Positions 46,491 to 55,568 of a DNA stretch of 64,000 nt are shown piece by piece. Location of the stretch: contig JAPYOS010000006.1 in the NCBI GenBank assembly GCA_029938085.1, positions 124,001 through 188,000 of the forward strand. Direction: 5' to 3'. This stretch comes from Oceanospirillaceae bacterium (GTDB lineage: Bacteria; Pseudomonadota; Gammaproteobacteria; Pseudomonadales; Balneatricaceae). The notes beneath the pieces were generated by a model. It was given only the letters and a program-made list of their open reading frames with translations, made no database searches and had not been told where the DNA came from. How positions within the stretch are numbered: the first letter of the stretch is position 1; every line of letters begins with the position of its first letter. The position numbers and the translations under genes were made by a program.

Positions 46491-47072
46491 ATGACTAATG
46501 CAGGCGTATTTGTGGTTCAGACCGTGTTTGGTTTGTACCTAATGTTGGTAGTGATTCGGTTTATGCTGCAGTTGGCGAAGGCTGATTTTTACAACCCCTT
46601 AGCGCAAGCTGTGGTGAAGCTCACCCAGCCATTTATTGGACCACTACAAAAAGTCATGCCCAAAACCGGCCGTTTTAGTTTGGCCACCTTGGTGCTGGGT
46701 TTTTTAGTGCAATTACTGCTTATTGTATTGGTGTTGTTAATTGCCGGTTTTGGTTTGCCAAACCCTGTGAGTTTGGCTATTTGGAGCCTTATCGGACTGG
46801 GTTCACAAGTGTTGGATTTGCTCTTTTTTGCCATCTTAGCGAGTATCGTTTTAAGTTGGTTGGCACCACAAACCAACCATCCCGGGGCTTATCTTCTGCA
46901 GCAACTTACAGAGCCTGTAATGGCGCCTGCTAGACGTATGTTGCCGAATTTGGGAGGTTTGGATTTTTCTCCGATTCTGGTATTTATCATTATTAACTTG
47001 TTGAATATGTTGGTGATTCAAAGTTTAGCGCAAAGCTTTGGTATGCCTCGTGGTTTGGTAATGGGGCTTTAA
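46491..47072 (+). CDS. yggT: YggT-family membrane protein
   Basis: A 193-aa protein with two YGGT domains, each comprising two membrane segments around an RP/NPLAQAV or GG-containing turn (ADFYNPLAQAVVKLTQPFI, and ARRMLPNLGGLDFSPILV). It sits two bases upstream of xseB. In pseudomonads yggT is beside proC; proC is not here. The family may affect osmotic tolerance or membrane protein assembly, but no mechanism is established. Confidence 0.92.
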   Translation: MTNAGVFVVQTVFGLYLMLVVIRFMLQLAKADFYNPLAQAVVKLTQPFIGPLQKVMPKTGRFSLATLVLGFLVQLLLIVLVLLIAGFGLPNPVSLAIWSLIGLGSQVLDLLFFAILASIVLSWLAPQTNHPGAYLLQQLTEPVMAPARRMLPNLGGLDFSPILVFIIINLLNMLVIQSLAQSFGMPRGLVMGL

Positions 47073-47074
47073 CG

Positions 47075-47329
47075 ATGGCAACAACTGATAATACCCAAGA
47101 GGCATCTGCCTTCAATTTTGAAACTTCATTGGCCGAGCTAGAAAGCATCGTCGCCAACATGGAGCAGGGTGAGTTAACACTGGAAGATTCTTTGCAGGCG
47201 TTTGAACGCGGTATCGCCTTAACCCGCGGTTGCCAAACCGCGTTGGCGCAGGCCGAACAAAAGGTTAATGTGTTAATGCAAGATGCCCAAGGGCGCGTTG
47301 TTGAGCAGCCCTTTAATAAGGAATCATAA
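47075..47329 (+). CDS. xseB: Exodeoxyribonuclease VII small subunit
   Basis: An 84-aa helical protein containing FETSLAELESIVANMEQGELTLEDSL-type sequence, the XseB signature. Several copies bind XseA to form exonuclease VII, which degrades single-stranded DNA. It is followed by ispA after two bases, the common xseB-ispA-dxs operon. Confidence 0.96.
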   Translation: MATTDNTQEASAFNFETSLAELESIVANMEQGELTLEDSLQAFERGIALTRGCQTALAQAEQKVNVLMQDAQGRVVEQPFNKES

Positions 47330-47331
47330 GC

Positions 47332-48228
47332 GTGGAATTTGAGTCTTTAAACGACTTTTTGAGTCACAGCCAGAATCGCGTAGAGCAATACCTAAATACT
47401 GCAATTAGGCAGCGTCGAGCGAGTGGCGTGTTGTCCCAAGCCATGGCATACAGTGCAGTCCAAGGCGGTAAGCGAGTCCGTGCAGCTTTGGTGTATGGTG
47501 GCGCTCGAGCGTGTGGTATTGACCATACTTGCCTAGATCCGTTGGCAGCTGCCGTAGAGGCGATGCATGCGTATTCGCTGATTCATGATGATTTGCCGGC
47601 CATGGATGATGACGCGTTACGTCGTGGCCAGCCTAGCTGCCACATAGCCTTTGACGAGGCGACTGCCATCTTAGCGGGCGATGCTTTGCAAGCCTTGGCG
47701 TTCGAATTGATTACCGAAGCACAGGGCCCACACCTTACCGCAACACAATGTTTAGCCATGGTGTCATGTTTAGCTAACGCCGCGGGTGCTAATGGTATGG
47801 TTGCAGGGCAAATGCTCGATATGGCGGCCGCGCAGGATGCCGTTAGTCTGGCCCAGTTAGAAACTTTACATCGGTTTAAAACCGGTGCCTTGATTGTCGC
47901 CAGCGTGGAGTTGGGGGCCTTATCTCAGGCCGAGGTAGATGACCTGAAATTACAAAAATTGCGCGACTATGCCCAGGCCATTGGTTTGGCGTTTCAGGTG
48001 CAAGATGATATTTTGGATATTGAAAGCGATACCCAAACCTTAGGTAAAGCGCAAGGCTCCGACCTGTTGAATGATAAGTCTACCTACCCTGCGCTGTTAG
48101 GTATGACGCAGGCTAAACAACGGCTTACGGAGCTACACCAGCAAGCCACTCAGGCATTGAGTGACTTTGGCCCTGCTGCGGCACCGTTAGTGTGGTTGGC
48201 TGATTTTATTGTTAGCCGTCAACATTAG
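47332..48228 (+). CDS. ispA: Farnesyl diphosphate synthase
   Basis: A 298-aa prenyl synthase with the first Asp-rich motif DDLPAMDD at 86-93 and the second DDILD near residue 225. It condenses DMAPP/GPP with IPP to give farnesyl diphosphate, the precursor of quinone side chains, undecaprenyl phosphate and heme O. The start is GTG with AAGGA ten bases away. dxs follows after 17 bases. Confidence 0.96.
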   Translation: MEFESLNDFLSHSQNRVEQYLNTAIRQRRASGVLSQAMAYSAVQGGKRVRAALVYGGARACGIDHTCLDPLAAAVEAMHAYSLIHDDLPAMDDDALRRGQPSCHIAFDEATAILAGDALQALAFELITEAQGPHLTATQCLAMVSCLANAAGANGMVAGQMLDMAAAQDAVSLAQLETLHRFKTGALIVASVELGALSQAEVDDLKLQKLRDYAQAIGLAFQVQDDILDIESDTQTLGKAQGSDLLNDKSTYPALLGMTQAKQRLTELHQQATQALSDFGPAAAPLVWLADFIVSRQH

Positions 48229-48245
48229 AGGTTGGCATTAACGCC

Positions 48246-50024
48246 ATGTTTGCCCCCATTCAAACCATCCCAGTGCAACCTCCTCTCACTCCTTTGTTAG
48301 ATCAAGTGGACGGGGTTGAGGACTTGCGCTGTCTACAAGATAACCAGCTACCTCAGTTGGCTTACGAGTTGCGCTTGGCGTTGCTTTATAGTGTTGGCCA
48401 AACAGGCGGGCACTTAGGTGCAGGTCTAGGGGTAGTTGAATTAACCATCGCCCTGCATTACCTACTCAACACGCCAAAGGATCGCCTGATTTGGGATGTG
48501 GGGCATCAAGCCTACCCCCATAAAATGCTCACCGGCCGTAAACAACGCATGTTGTCGATGCGACAGATGGGCGGTTTAGCACCATTTCCTAAGCGTGACG
48601 AAAGCCTATTTGATGCCTTTGGTGTCGGTCATGCCAGCACCTCCATCAGTGCATTGTTAGGTATGGTGCTGGCTCAACGGGAACCGGACACCCAGCATGT
48701 TGCGGTTATTGGTGATGGAGCTTTAACCGGTGGCATGGCGTTTGAAGCGTTAAATCACATGGCCCATTGTCAGGCTAATGCTCTTATTATCGTCAACGAC
48801 AACGATATGGCAATCGACGAAAATTTAGGAGGTTTGGCGACATTTCTAGATGATAACCATGGCCATGGTGGGCCATTACAGTGGTTTACAGCCTTAGGCT
48901 TTATTTATCGGGGCCCCATTGATGGCCACGACTTGCCTCTATTGTTAACCACTATAACCGAGTTGTTGAGTTTTAAAGGCCCTAAGTTGCTGCATATTAA
49001 TACCTTAAAAGGTAAAGGCTACGGCCCTGCAGAACTGGACCCTGTGGGTTATCACGCCTTAGCTAAAATTGACCCGATAGGCCACAGTAAAAACCCCACA
49101 ACACCCACTTACGCACAAGTATTTGGCCAATGGATTTGTGATCGAGCTGCCACAGATCCTAGGTTGATGGCGATTACTCCAGCTATGGCCGGCGGTTCTG
49201 GGCTTGAACCGTTTGCACAAGCCTTTAGTGAACGTTTGTTTGATGTAGCCATTGCAGAGCAACATGCGCTCACCTTAGCTGCGGGTATGGCTTGCGAAGG
49301 CGCTAAGCCGGTGGTGGCGATTTATTCCACGTTTTTACAGCGCGCTTATGACCAGCTGATTCACGACATAGTGCTACAGGATTTAGACGTGTTATTGGCC
49401 ATAGATCGCGCCGGTGTTGTGGGTGAGGATGGTGCCACCCACACGGGCGCCTACGACTTAGCCTTTTTGCGCTGTTTGCCTAACATGGTTGTTATGGTAC
49501 CCGGCAACGCAGCGGAAACTAGAGCTATGTTGGAGTTTGGTTATCAACATCAAGGCCCTGCAGCTGTACGTTACCCGCGAGGAATGGCGCCCGGTAACGC
49601 GGTGATTGGGGTGCCCATTGAGCTAGGTCGAGGGCAACTTTTATGTCGCGGCAAAGGCAATAAGGCGATGGTTATTCTTAATTTTGGGGCTTTGTTGGAG
49701 TTGGCTAAAGACGTGGCAACATGCTTGTGTGCAACCTTAGTCGACATGCGCTTTGTTAAGCCGTTAGATGAGGCACTACTGCAGCAATTGTTAACTGAGC
49801 ACAGGTCTTTTGTGACCATAGAAGATCACAGTATTATTGGTGGCGCTGGCTCTGCTGTAAGTGAATGGCTGGCGCAGCAATCGACGCCCACAAAACTCTT
49901 GTGTTTAGGCCATGAAGATCGGCCACTCACTCACGGCGGTCGTGCCCAGGTACTCGCTACAGCTGGATTGGATGTGTCTTCAGCGGTAGCTAAAATCAAC
50001 GTTTGGCTGACAAACGATCACTAA
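48246..50024 (+). CDS. dxs: 1-deoxy-D-xylulose-5-phosphate synthase, short-loop form
   Basis: A 592-aa thiamine-diphosphate enzyme making DXP from pyruvate and glyceraldehyde 3-phosphate, the entry to the MEP isoprenoid pathway. The ThDP motif GDGALTGG…NDND (156-187) and the catalytic glutamate in AIAEQHALT are present. Between DENLGGL (191-197) and the IDGHD motif (225-229) only about 17 residues replace roughly 50 in E. coli DXS, so the flexible loop near the active site is missing. The rest aligns well and the gene sits in xseB-ispA-dxs, so it is probably functional. Its end overlaps that of the CBS gene. Confidence 0.94.
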   Translation: MFAPIQTIPVQPPLTPLLDQVDGVEDLRCLQDNQLPQLAYELRLALLYSVGQTGGHLGAGLGVVELTIALHYLLNTPKDRLIWDVGHQAYPHKMLTGRKQRMLSMRQMGGLAPFPKRDESLFDAFGVGHASTSISALLGMVLAQREPDTQHVAVIGDGALTGGMAFEALNHMAHCQANALIIVNDNDMAIDENLGGLATFLDDNHGHGGPLQWFTALGFIYRGPIDGHDLPLLLTTITELLSFKGPKLLHINTLKGKGYGPAELDPVGYHALAKIDPIGHSKNPTTPTYAQVFGQWICDRAATDPRLMAITPAMAGGSGLEPFAQAFSERLFDVAIAEQHALTLAAGMACEGAKPVVAIYSTFLQRAYDQLIHDIVLQDLDVLLAIDRAGVVGEDGATHTGAYDLAFLRCLPNMVVMVPGNAAETRAMLEFGYQHQGPAAVRYPRGMAPGNAVIGVPIELGRGQLLCRGKGNKAMVILNFGALLELAKDVATCLCATLVDMRFVKPLDEALLQQLLTEHRSFVTIEDHSIIGGAGSAVSEWLAQQSTPTKLLCLGHEDRPLTHGGRAQVLATAGLDVSSAVAKINVWLTNDH

Positions 50025-50440
50025 TCCTCCCGTTTGTCGTGGGCAAGCATGGTGTCTTTAAATGCTTGTAAGATGCTACGGCAGCTTATTTGACCAATAA
50101 ATCGGCCTTCTTCAACCACCGGCATGCGTCGACGGTGATGTTTGGTCAAAATACGGGCGGCCTCAAATAAGGTGGTGTCCCCTGGCAGTACATCCACTTT
50201 GGTACACATTAAATCGCCGATACAGGCATCCCCTTCTTGGTAGTAGGCGATTTGTTCTAGCTTATCCAGCAGGTCCAATTCTGAAATAATGCCCACCACC
50301 TGGCCTCGATCATCTAGCACGGTGCCGCCAGTAACTTTGCGAACTAACATCTCGTGAATGGCGTCCATTATCTTAGTTGCCGGGGTAAAGGTGAGGGGCG
50401 TGATCGACATAAAGTCTTTGATATCGATTGAGTTTGGCAT
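50021..50440 (-). CDS. CBS-domain protein
   Basis: A 139-aa protein made of two CBS motifs (about 9-70 and 80-135), a module that binds adenine nucleotides or SAM. It has no catalytic domain, so a sensory or regulatory role is likely; the partner is unknown. I chose ATG 50440, with AAGGAG nine bases upstream on the minus strand. The upstream frame to 50494 adds 18 unrelated residues. It ends tail-to-tail with dxs, overlapping by four bases. Confidence 0.86.
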   Translation of the reverse strand: MPNSIDIKDFMSITPLTFTPATKIMDAIHEMLVRKVTGGTVLDDRGQVVGIISELDLLDKLEQIAYYQEGDACIGDLMCTKVDVLPGDTTLFEAARILTKHHRRRMPVVEEGRFIGQISCRSILQAFKDTMLAHDKRED

Positions 50441-50749
50441 GTACAAAAACTCCTTTTTGAGTTGCTCCCAAAGGGTAGATGAATGGCAGTGCATTTAGTA
50501 TTACGCCACTTGTTGGTGTTAGTCAATTTTAATGATTTTATGATGTTTTTCTCTGCCTATATTTAACTTGTTGTATTTTATACATAATTTTGTAAAAAGA
50601 GGGATAGGTTGCAAAATGGTATTTTTATCTTTTATACTGTTTAACATTGTACGCCGCTAGCTTGTGACGTTATTGAATTAGTTGGACATCAATTATTTCA
50701 CTAATATATTTTTAGTTTTTGTCTCTATTTTCGACCAAAGGCAACAATT
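50441..50749. other. Regulatory region between the CBS gene and nuoA
   Basis: These 309 AT-rich bases hold no gene. They carry the CBS ribosome binding site at the left and a sigma-70-like promoter for nuo near 50609-50638, leaving a leader of about 105 bases before nuoA. I saw no clear Fnr or ArcA site. Confidence 0.6.
50609..50638 (+). promoter_or_regulatory. Candidate promoter of the nuo operon
   Basis: TTGCAA (50609-50614) and TATACT (50633-50638) are separated by 18 bases in an AT-rich stretch, followed by a leader of about 105 bases. Confidence 0.5.
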
Positions 50750-51166
50750 ATGACCTATGGAGAGGAGTTAATTAGCCACATTTGGCCCTTGGCATTATTT
50801 TTGATAATGGTAGGCGGCCTCATTGTGTTGATGCTTACCCTGCCCGCACTGTTGGGTGGCAAAAGAGTGTCGCGTGCTGTTAATGAACCTTATGAGTGCG
50901 GCATTGTGCCTGTCGGCTCTACCCACTTTCGTATGCCAATTCCGTTTTACCTCTTTGCCATTTTTTTCGTCATCTTTGATTTAGAGGTGGTGTTTCTGTT
51001 TGCTTGGGCCGTGGCTGTTAAGGAAACGGGCTGGCTAGGTTTTACCGAAGCACTCATCTTCATACTGATTTTGTTTGCAGCGCTCATTTACCTGTGGCGC
51101 CTTGGCGCCTTGGACTGGCGCACAAGCCGACAAAAACTCGATTTACGCAACTTGGACGCACGTTAA
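50750..51166 (+). CDS. nuoA: NADH-quinone oxidoreductase subunit A
   Basis: A 138-aa membrane subunit of complex I with three transmembrane segments and the conserved loop NEPYECGIVPVGS and FYLFAIFFVIFDLEVVFLF. It helps couple the quinone-binding arm to the membrane arm. It is the first gene of the nuo operon; nuoB follows after an 81-base gap, longer than the other gaps in the operon. Confidence 0.97.
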   Translation: MTYGEELISHIWPLALFLIMVGGLIVLMLTLPALLGGKRVSRAVNEPYECGIVPVGSTHFRMPIPFYLFAIFFVIFDLEVVFLFAWAVAVKETGWLGFTEALIFILILFAALIYLWRLGALDWRTSRQKLDLRNLDAR

Positions 51167-51247
51167 TTGCTGGATTTTTAACTTAGGCTACCGGCACCCA
51201 CCGTGTATTTAAATAATCACCGGCTCTAAAGGAGTCTTGGGGTTGTT

Positions 51248-51886
51248 ATGCCGCAGTTAAAATCGGGCGCCTATGGCGCTAACCTTATTGCCTCCCAAGA
51301 TGAGAGCTTTGCTCAGTCGGTGGAAGACAGTTTAGTGCTGGGCAAGGTTAAAGATTTGGTCGCTTGGGGCCAAAGTAACTCTCTTTGGCCATTTAATTTT
51401 GGCCTGTCTTGTTGTTACGTAGAAATGGCCACTGCCTTTACTTCACGCCATGATCTAGGCCGTTTTGGTGCAGAAGTCATCCGCGCCACTCCGCGCCAAG
51501 CCGATGTAATGGTAATCTCTGGGACTGTGTTTCGCAAAATGGCACCGGTGATTCAACGTCTTTACGAACAACTGTTAGAACCCAAGTGGATTATCTCCAT
51601 GGGCTCCTGCGCCAATTCAGGCGGTTTATATGACATTTATAGTGTGGTTCAGGGGGTGGATAAGTTCTTACCTGTAGATGTCTACGTACCCGGTTGTCCG
51701 CCTCGCCCAGAAGCGTTGTTGCAAGGTTTAATGTTATTACAAGATGCCATTCGAGAAGAAAATAGACCTTTGAGCTGGGTGCTAGGTCCAAATGGGGTAG
51801 AGAAGCCTTCCATGCCTTCGCAGCGTGATCTACATACACCAGAGCGCATGCGCATGACAAATTTACCTAACCCGGATCGGGTTTAA
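51248..51886 (+). CDS. nuoB: NADH-quinone oxidoreductase subunit B
   Basis: A 212-aa peripheral subunit carrying the terminal N2 [4Fe-4S] cluster. Ligands are the adjacent C55 and C56, C121 in SMGSC and C150 in VPGCPPRPE, all present. It passes electrons to quinone at the interface with NuoD. The start is ATG with a GGGG-type ribosome binding site; a better AAAGGAG lies farther upstream. Confidence 0.97.
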   Translation: MPQLKSGAYGANLIASQDESFAQSVEDSLVLGKVKDLVAWGQSNSLWPFNFGLSCCYVEMATAFTSRHDLGRFGAEVIRATPRQADVMVISGTVFRKMAPVIQRLYEQLLEPKWIISMGSCANSGGLYDIYSVVQGVDKFLPVDVYVPGCPPRPEALLQGLMLLQDAIREENRPLSWVLGPNGVEKPSMPSQRDLHTPERMRMTNLPNPDRV

Positions 51887-51891
51887 GGCTC

Positions 51892-53670
51892 ATGACTAGG
51901 CCTCTAACTCAGTCCAAAGCCTGCCCCATGGGTGATGCTGACTTGGTGTGTTTGTTACAACAGCAGTTCCCACATCCTTTGATTGAGCAACGCACCATTG
52001 ACGGTATCCCCACTGTATGGGTAGACGCCAGTCATGTCGGTGCACTGTTGCGTTATTGCAAGCATGAGCTACAGCCTAGTTACGCCATGTTGTACGACTT
52101 AACCGCCATCGATGAGCGTGTGCGTAGTCATCGTGAAGACCAGCCAGCCAGTGATTTTACCCTTGTATATCAGCTCTTGAGCCTTACTGGTAACGCCTTT
52201 GTGCGTATTAAGGTGGCGTTAATGGATTCCCATCTGCGTGTAGACACTCAATCCGATGTCTGGCCCAACGCCAATTGGTACGAGCGTGAATGCCACGACA
52301 TGTTTGGTATTGATTTCGTTGGCCACCCTAATTTATACCCGCTCATCATTCCACCTACCTGGAAGGGCCATCCGCTGCGCAAGGAACACCCTGCCCGGGC
52401 AACAGAAATGGAACCGTTTAGTATTGATGAGCAAATGCAAGACGAAGAGCAAGAAGCGTTGCGCTTTGTACCGGAGCAGTGGGGCATGCAACGCGAAGGC
52501 AAAAACACCGATTATATGTTCCTCAATATGGGGCCTAATCACCCCAGTGTGCATGGTGTGTTTCGTGTGGCAGTGCAACTCAATGGTGAAGAAGTGGTGG
52601 ATGCAGTGGCCGACATCGGTTACCACCACCGTGGTGCTGAAAAAATGGGCGAACGCCAAGCCTGGCACACGTATATGCCTTACACGGACCGTATCGACTA
52701 TCTCGGCGGGGTGATGAATAACTTACCTTATGTTATGGGGGTAGAAAAGCTCGCCGACATACAGGTATCACAACGGGTAGAAACCATTCGAGTGATGTTG
52801 TCTGAATGTTTTCGTATTCAAAGCCATTTCTTATTTTTTGGTACATTTGCCCAAGACATTGGCCAAATGTCACCTATTTTTTATATTTTTGCCGATCGAG
52901 AAATGCTGTTTGGCATTATTGAAGCGATTACCGGCGGCCGTATGCATCCAAGTTGGTTTCGGATTGGTGGCGTGGCCCAAGACCTGCCTCAAGGTTGGGA
53001 TGTAATGATGCGGGAGTTTTTAGCGCGCATGCCTAAACGCTTAGATGAATACCAAAAAATGGTGCTGGATAATCGTATTATTAAACAACGCACCGTAGGT
53101 GTGGGTCGGTATACCAGTGAACAAGCCATTGAGTGGGGCGTTACCGGTGGCGGATTACGAGCGACGGGATACGATTGGGATATGCGTAAACGCATGCCGT
53201 ATAGCGGTTACGACAATTTTGACTTCGATATACCGTTAGGCAGCAACGGTGATTGTTATGATCGCGCCATGGTGCGTTTGCAGGAAATTCGTCAAAGTCT
53301 ACGCATTATTCAACAGTGTGTGGACCACATGCCAGAAGGGCCTTACAAGGCCGATCACCCGCTGACGACGCCGCCGCCCAAAGAACGCACCATGCATGAT
53401 ATTGAAACCCTGATCCATCATTTTGTGCACTCCAGCTGGGGCCCCGCCATACCTGCGGGTGAAGTGTGTTTACCCATTGAAGCCAGCAAAGGCTTGAATA
53501 GTTATTACTTAGTCAGTGACGGCAGTACCACGTCCTACCGCACACGCATTCGTACACCATCGTTTGCCCACCTACAAATGATTCCAACCATGAGCCGAGG
53601 CATGATGGTGGCAGATATGATCGCCATCATTGCTAGTATCGATTTCGTAATGGCCGACGTGGATCGCTAA
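51892..53670 (+). CDS. nuoCD: NADH-quinone oxidoreductase fused subunit C/D
   Basis: A 592-aa fusion: a NuoC (30-kDa) domain in about residues 1-190 with [18 protein letters not shown], and a NuoD (49-kDa) domain from about 200 with [14 protein letters not shown] and the quinone-site region. The fusion is typical of gammaproteobacteria. It overlaps no neighbour but starts five bases after nuoB. Length matches the E. coli fusion. Confidence 0.97.
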   Translation: MTRPLTQSKACPMGDADLVCLLQQQFPHPLIEQRTIDGIPTVWVDASHVGALLRYCKHELQPSYAMLYDLTAIDERVRSHREDQPASDFTLVYQLLSLTGNAFVRIKVALMDSHLRVDTQSDVWPNANWYERECHDMFGIDFVGHPNLYPLIIPPTWKGHPLRKEHPARATEMEPFSIDEQMQDEEQEALRFVPEQWGMQREGKNTDYMFLNMGPNHPSVHGVFRVAVQLNGEEVVDAVADIGYHHRGAEKMGERQAWHTYMPYTDRIDYLGGVMNNLPYVMGVEKLADIQVSQRVETIRVMLSECFRIQSHFLFFGTFAQDIGQMSPIFYIFADREMLFGIIEAITGGRMHPSWFRIGGVAQDLPQGWDVMMREFLARMPKRLDEYQKMVLDNRIIKQRTVGVGRYTSEQAIEWGVTGGGLRATGYDWDMRKRMPYSGYDNFDFDIPLGSNGDCYDRAMVRLQEIRQSLRIIQQCVDHMPEGPYKADHPLTTPPPKERTMHDIETLIHHFVHSSWGPAIPAGEVCLPIEASKGLNSYYLVSDGSTTSYRTRIRTPSFAHLQMIPTMSRGMMVADMIAIIASIDFVMADVDR

Positions 53671-53676
53671 GGAGCA

Positions 53677-54225
53677 ATGATGACACCAATAATCGCCACC
53701 GATGCTGCCGCCCACTGCGCCGATTGGCGGCTCCAAATTGAGCCCCTCAATGTGCAAGAGGAAACGGCCATTGCAGCCGAAATTACCCATTACCCTCAAC
53801 CTCAAGCGGCCACTATAGAGGCCTTGAAAATTGTCCAACAACAGCAAGGTTGGGTGTCGGACGGTAAGATAAAAGCCATTGCCCAAAGGCTGCAAATGAG
53901 CCCCGATGAAGTTGATTCAGTGGCGACCTTTTATAATAAAATTTATCGCCAGCCTGTAGGCAGCACAGTGATATCCCTGTGTGACAGCGTCAGTTGTTGG
54001 ATTATGGGCTATCAAGGGTTGGCGCAAGCCCTGACCCAAGAACTTAACATTGCCTTGGGCGAAACCACGGCTGATGGAGCAGTGACCATTTTGCCAACGC
54101 CGTGTTTAGGCGCCTGCGATCATGCACCCGTGGCCATGGTGGGTGATCAACGGGCCCACAAGCTGACACCGGCATCACTCATCGAATTGGCTCGTCTGGC
54201 GCAGGAGCAGGAGCAGTCCTTATGA
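53677..54225 (+). CDS. nuoE: NADH-quinone oxidoreductase subunit E
   Basis: A 182-aa subunit binding the N1a [2Fe-2S] cluster through C102, C107, C143 and C147 (CDSVSC and CLGAC). It forms the NADH-oxidising module with NuoF and NuoG. Two ATGs, 53677 and 53680, follow an AAGGAG; either may be used. Its stop overlaps the nuoF start by four bases. Confidence 0.96.
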   Translation: MMTPIIATDAAAHCADWRLQIEPLNVQEETAIAAEITHYPQPQAATIEALKIVQQQQGWVSDGKIKAIAQRLQMSPDEVDSVATFYNKIYRQPVGSTVISLCDSVSCWIMGYQGLAQALTQELNIALGETTADGAVTILPTPCLGACDHAPVAMVGDQRAHKLTPASLIELARLAQEQEQSL

Positions 54226-55568
54226 ACCATGGTCAATCCAGTAGCCAGGCGGTTACTCTGCCCCTAAGCCAACATATTAAAGCCGATGGTAGTGTCACTA
54301 GTCTTGCCGAATATCAAGCGAATTATGGTTATCAGGGTTTGGCCAAAGCCTTGTCGATGAGTCCTAGTGAGGTGGTGGATTGGGTTAAAAATGCCAACCT
54401 AAGGGGCCGTGGTGGAGCCGGGTTTTCGGCCGGTTTAAAGTGGAGTTTTGTTCCACCTCTGGAAAAATTGCCAGGCCAACGTTATGTTATTTGTAACGCC
54501 GATGAAATGGAGCCAGGCACCTTTAAAGACCGTTGGTTAATGGAGCATGACCCTCATCAATTGATAGAAGGGCTAGCCATTGCCGCTTATGCGGTACAGG
54601 CCGACACAGCGTTTATTTTTCTGCGGGCAGATTATGACTTGTGCGCTGAGCGTTTGCAAAATGCCATTGATGAGGCACTTGCGGCTGGGTTACTGGGTGA
54701 GCAGCTTAATGAGGCCGGCTTTAGTTTAACTATGCTCATGCATACCAGTGCGGGTCGCTACATTTGTGGTGAAGAAACGGCCTTGATTAACTCTTTAGAA
54801 GGCAAGCGGGCCAACCCACGCTTTAAGCCACCTTTCCCTCAAGTGAGTGGCTTATTTGGTCGACCTACGGTGGTTAATAACGCCGAAACCTTATGCAACT
54901 TGCCCCATATTTTGTATCACGGTATTGATTGGTTTGCCGACTTAGGTTTGGGCGATGACAATGGCACCAAAATTTATGGCGTGAGTGGTCGGGTTAATAA
55001 TCCAGGCTGTTGGGAATTGCCCATTGGCACCACGGTGGCGGATATCATTGCCCTCGCCGGGGGTATGCAGGAAGGTGTGCAATTGCGGGGATTTTTGCCT
55101 GGCGGTGGTTCCACAGACTTTCTCACACGGGATCATTTAGGCCTCGCCATGGATTATGGCACCATTCAGGCCGCCGGCAGTCGTATGGGTACGGGCACCA
55201 TGATCTTGCTGGATGATCAAACTTGTGTGGTGGGTATGGTGCTCAATTTGATTCAGTTCTTTGCCCAAGAATCCTGTGGCTGGTGTACGCCTTGTCGTAA
55301 CGGCTTGCCCTTTATTAGACAAATTTTGACGGACCTAGAGGCCGGTCTCGGCGAGCATGCGGATCTTGAGCAACTATTACAATTGTGCGGCTACATTGGT
55401 ATCGGCAATACCTTCTGTGCCTTGGCACCAGGGGCTGCGGAGCCGTTACAAAGTGCCCTTAAGTACTTTCGAGATGATTTTGTGGCCCATATTGAGCAAG
55501 GGTGTTGCCCTCATGGCAATTCACCTCAGGTTGATATGGACTTAGAAAAAGAGGCTAGGCCCATATGA
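54222..55568 (+). CDS. nuoF: NADH-quinone oxidoreductase subunit F
   Basis: A 448-aa flavoprotein that oxidises NADH. GRGGAGFSAGLKW binds NADH, CNADEMEPGTFKDR binds FMN, and SCGWCTPCRNG with a later Cys holds the N3 [4Fe-4S] cluster. It overlaps nuoE and nuoG by four bases each, indicating coupled synthesis of the dehydrogenase module. Confidence 0.98.
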   Translation: MNHGQSSSQAVTLPLSQHIKADGSVTSLAEYQANYGYQGLAKALSMSPSEVVDWVKNANLRGRGGAGFSAGLKWSFVPPLEKLPGQRYVICNADEMEPGTFKDRWLMEHDPHQLIEGLAIAAYAVQADTAFIFLRADYDLCAERLQNAIDEALAAGLLGEQLNEAGFSLTMLMHTSAGRYICGEETALINSLEGKRANPRFKPPFPQVSGLFGRPTVVNNAETLCNLPHILYHGIDWFADLGLGDDNGTKIYGVSGRVNNPGCWELPIGTTVADIIALAGGMQEGVQLRGFLPGGGSTDFLTRDHLGLAMDYGTIQAAGSRMGTGTMILLDDQTCVVGMVLNLIQFFAQESCGWCTPCRNGLPFIRQILTDLEAGLGEHADLEQLLQLCGYIGIGNTFCALAPGAAEPLQSALKYFRDDFVAHIEQGCCPHGNSPQVDMDLEKEARPI

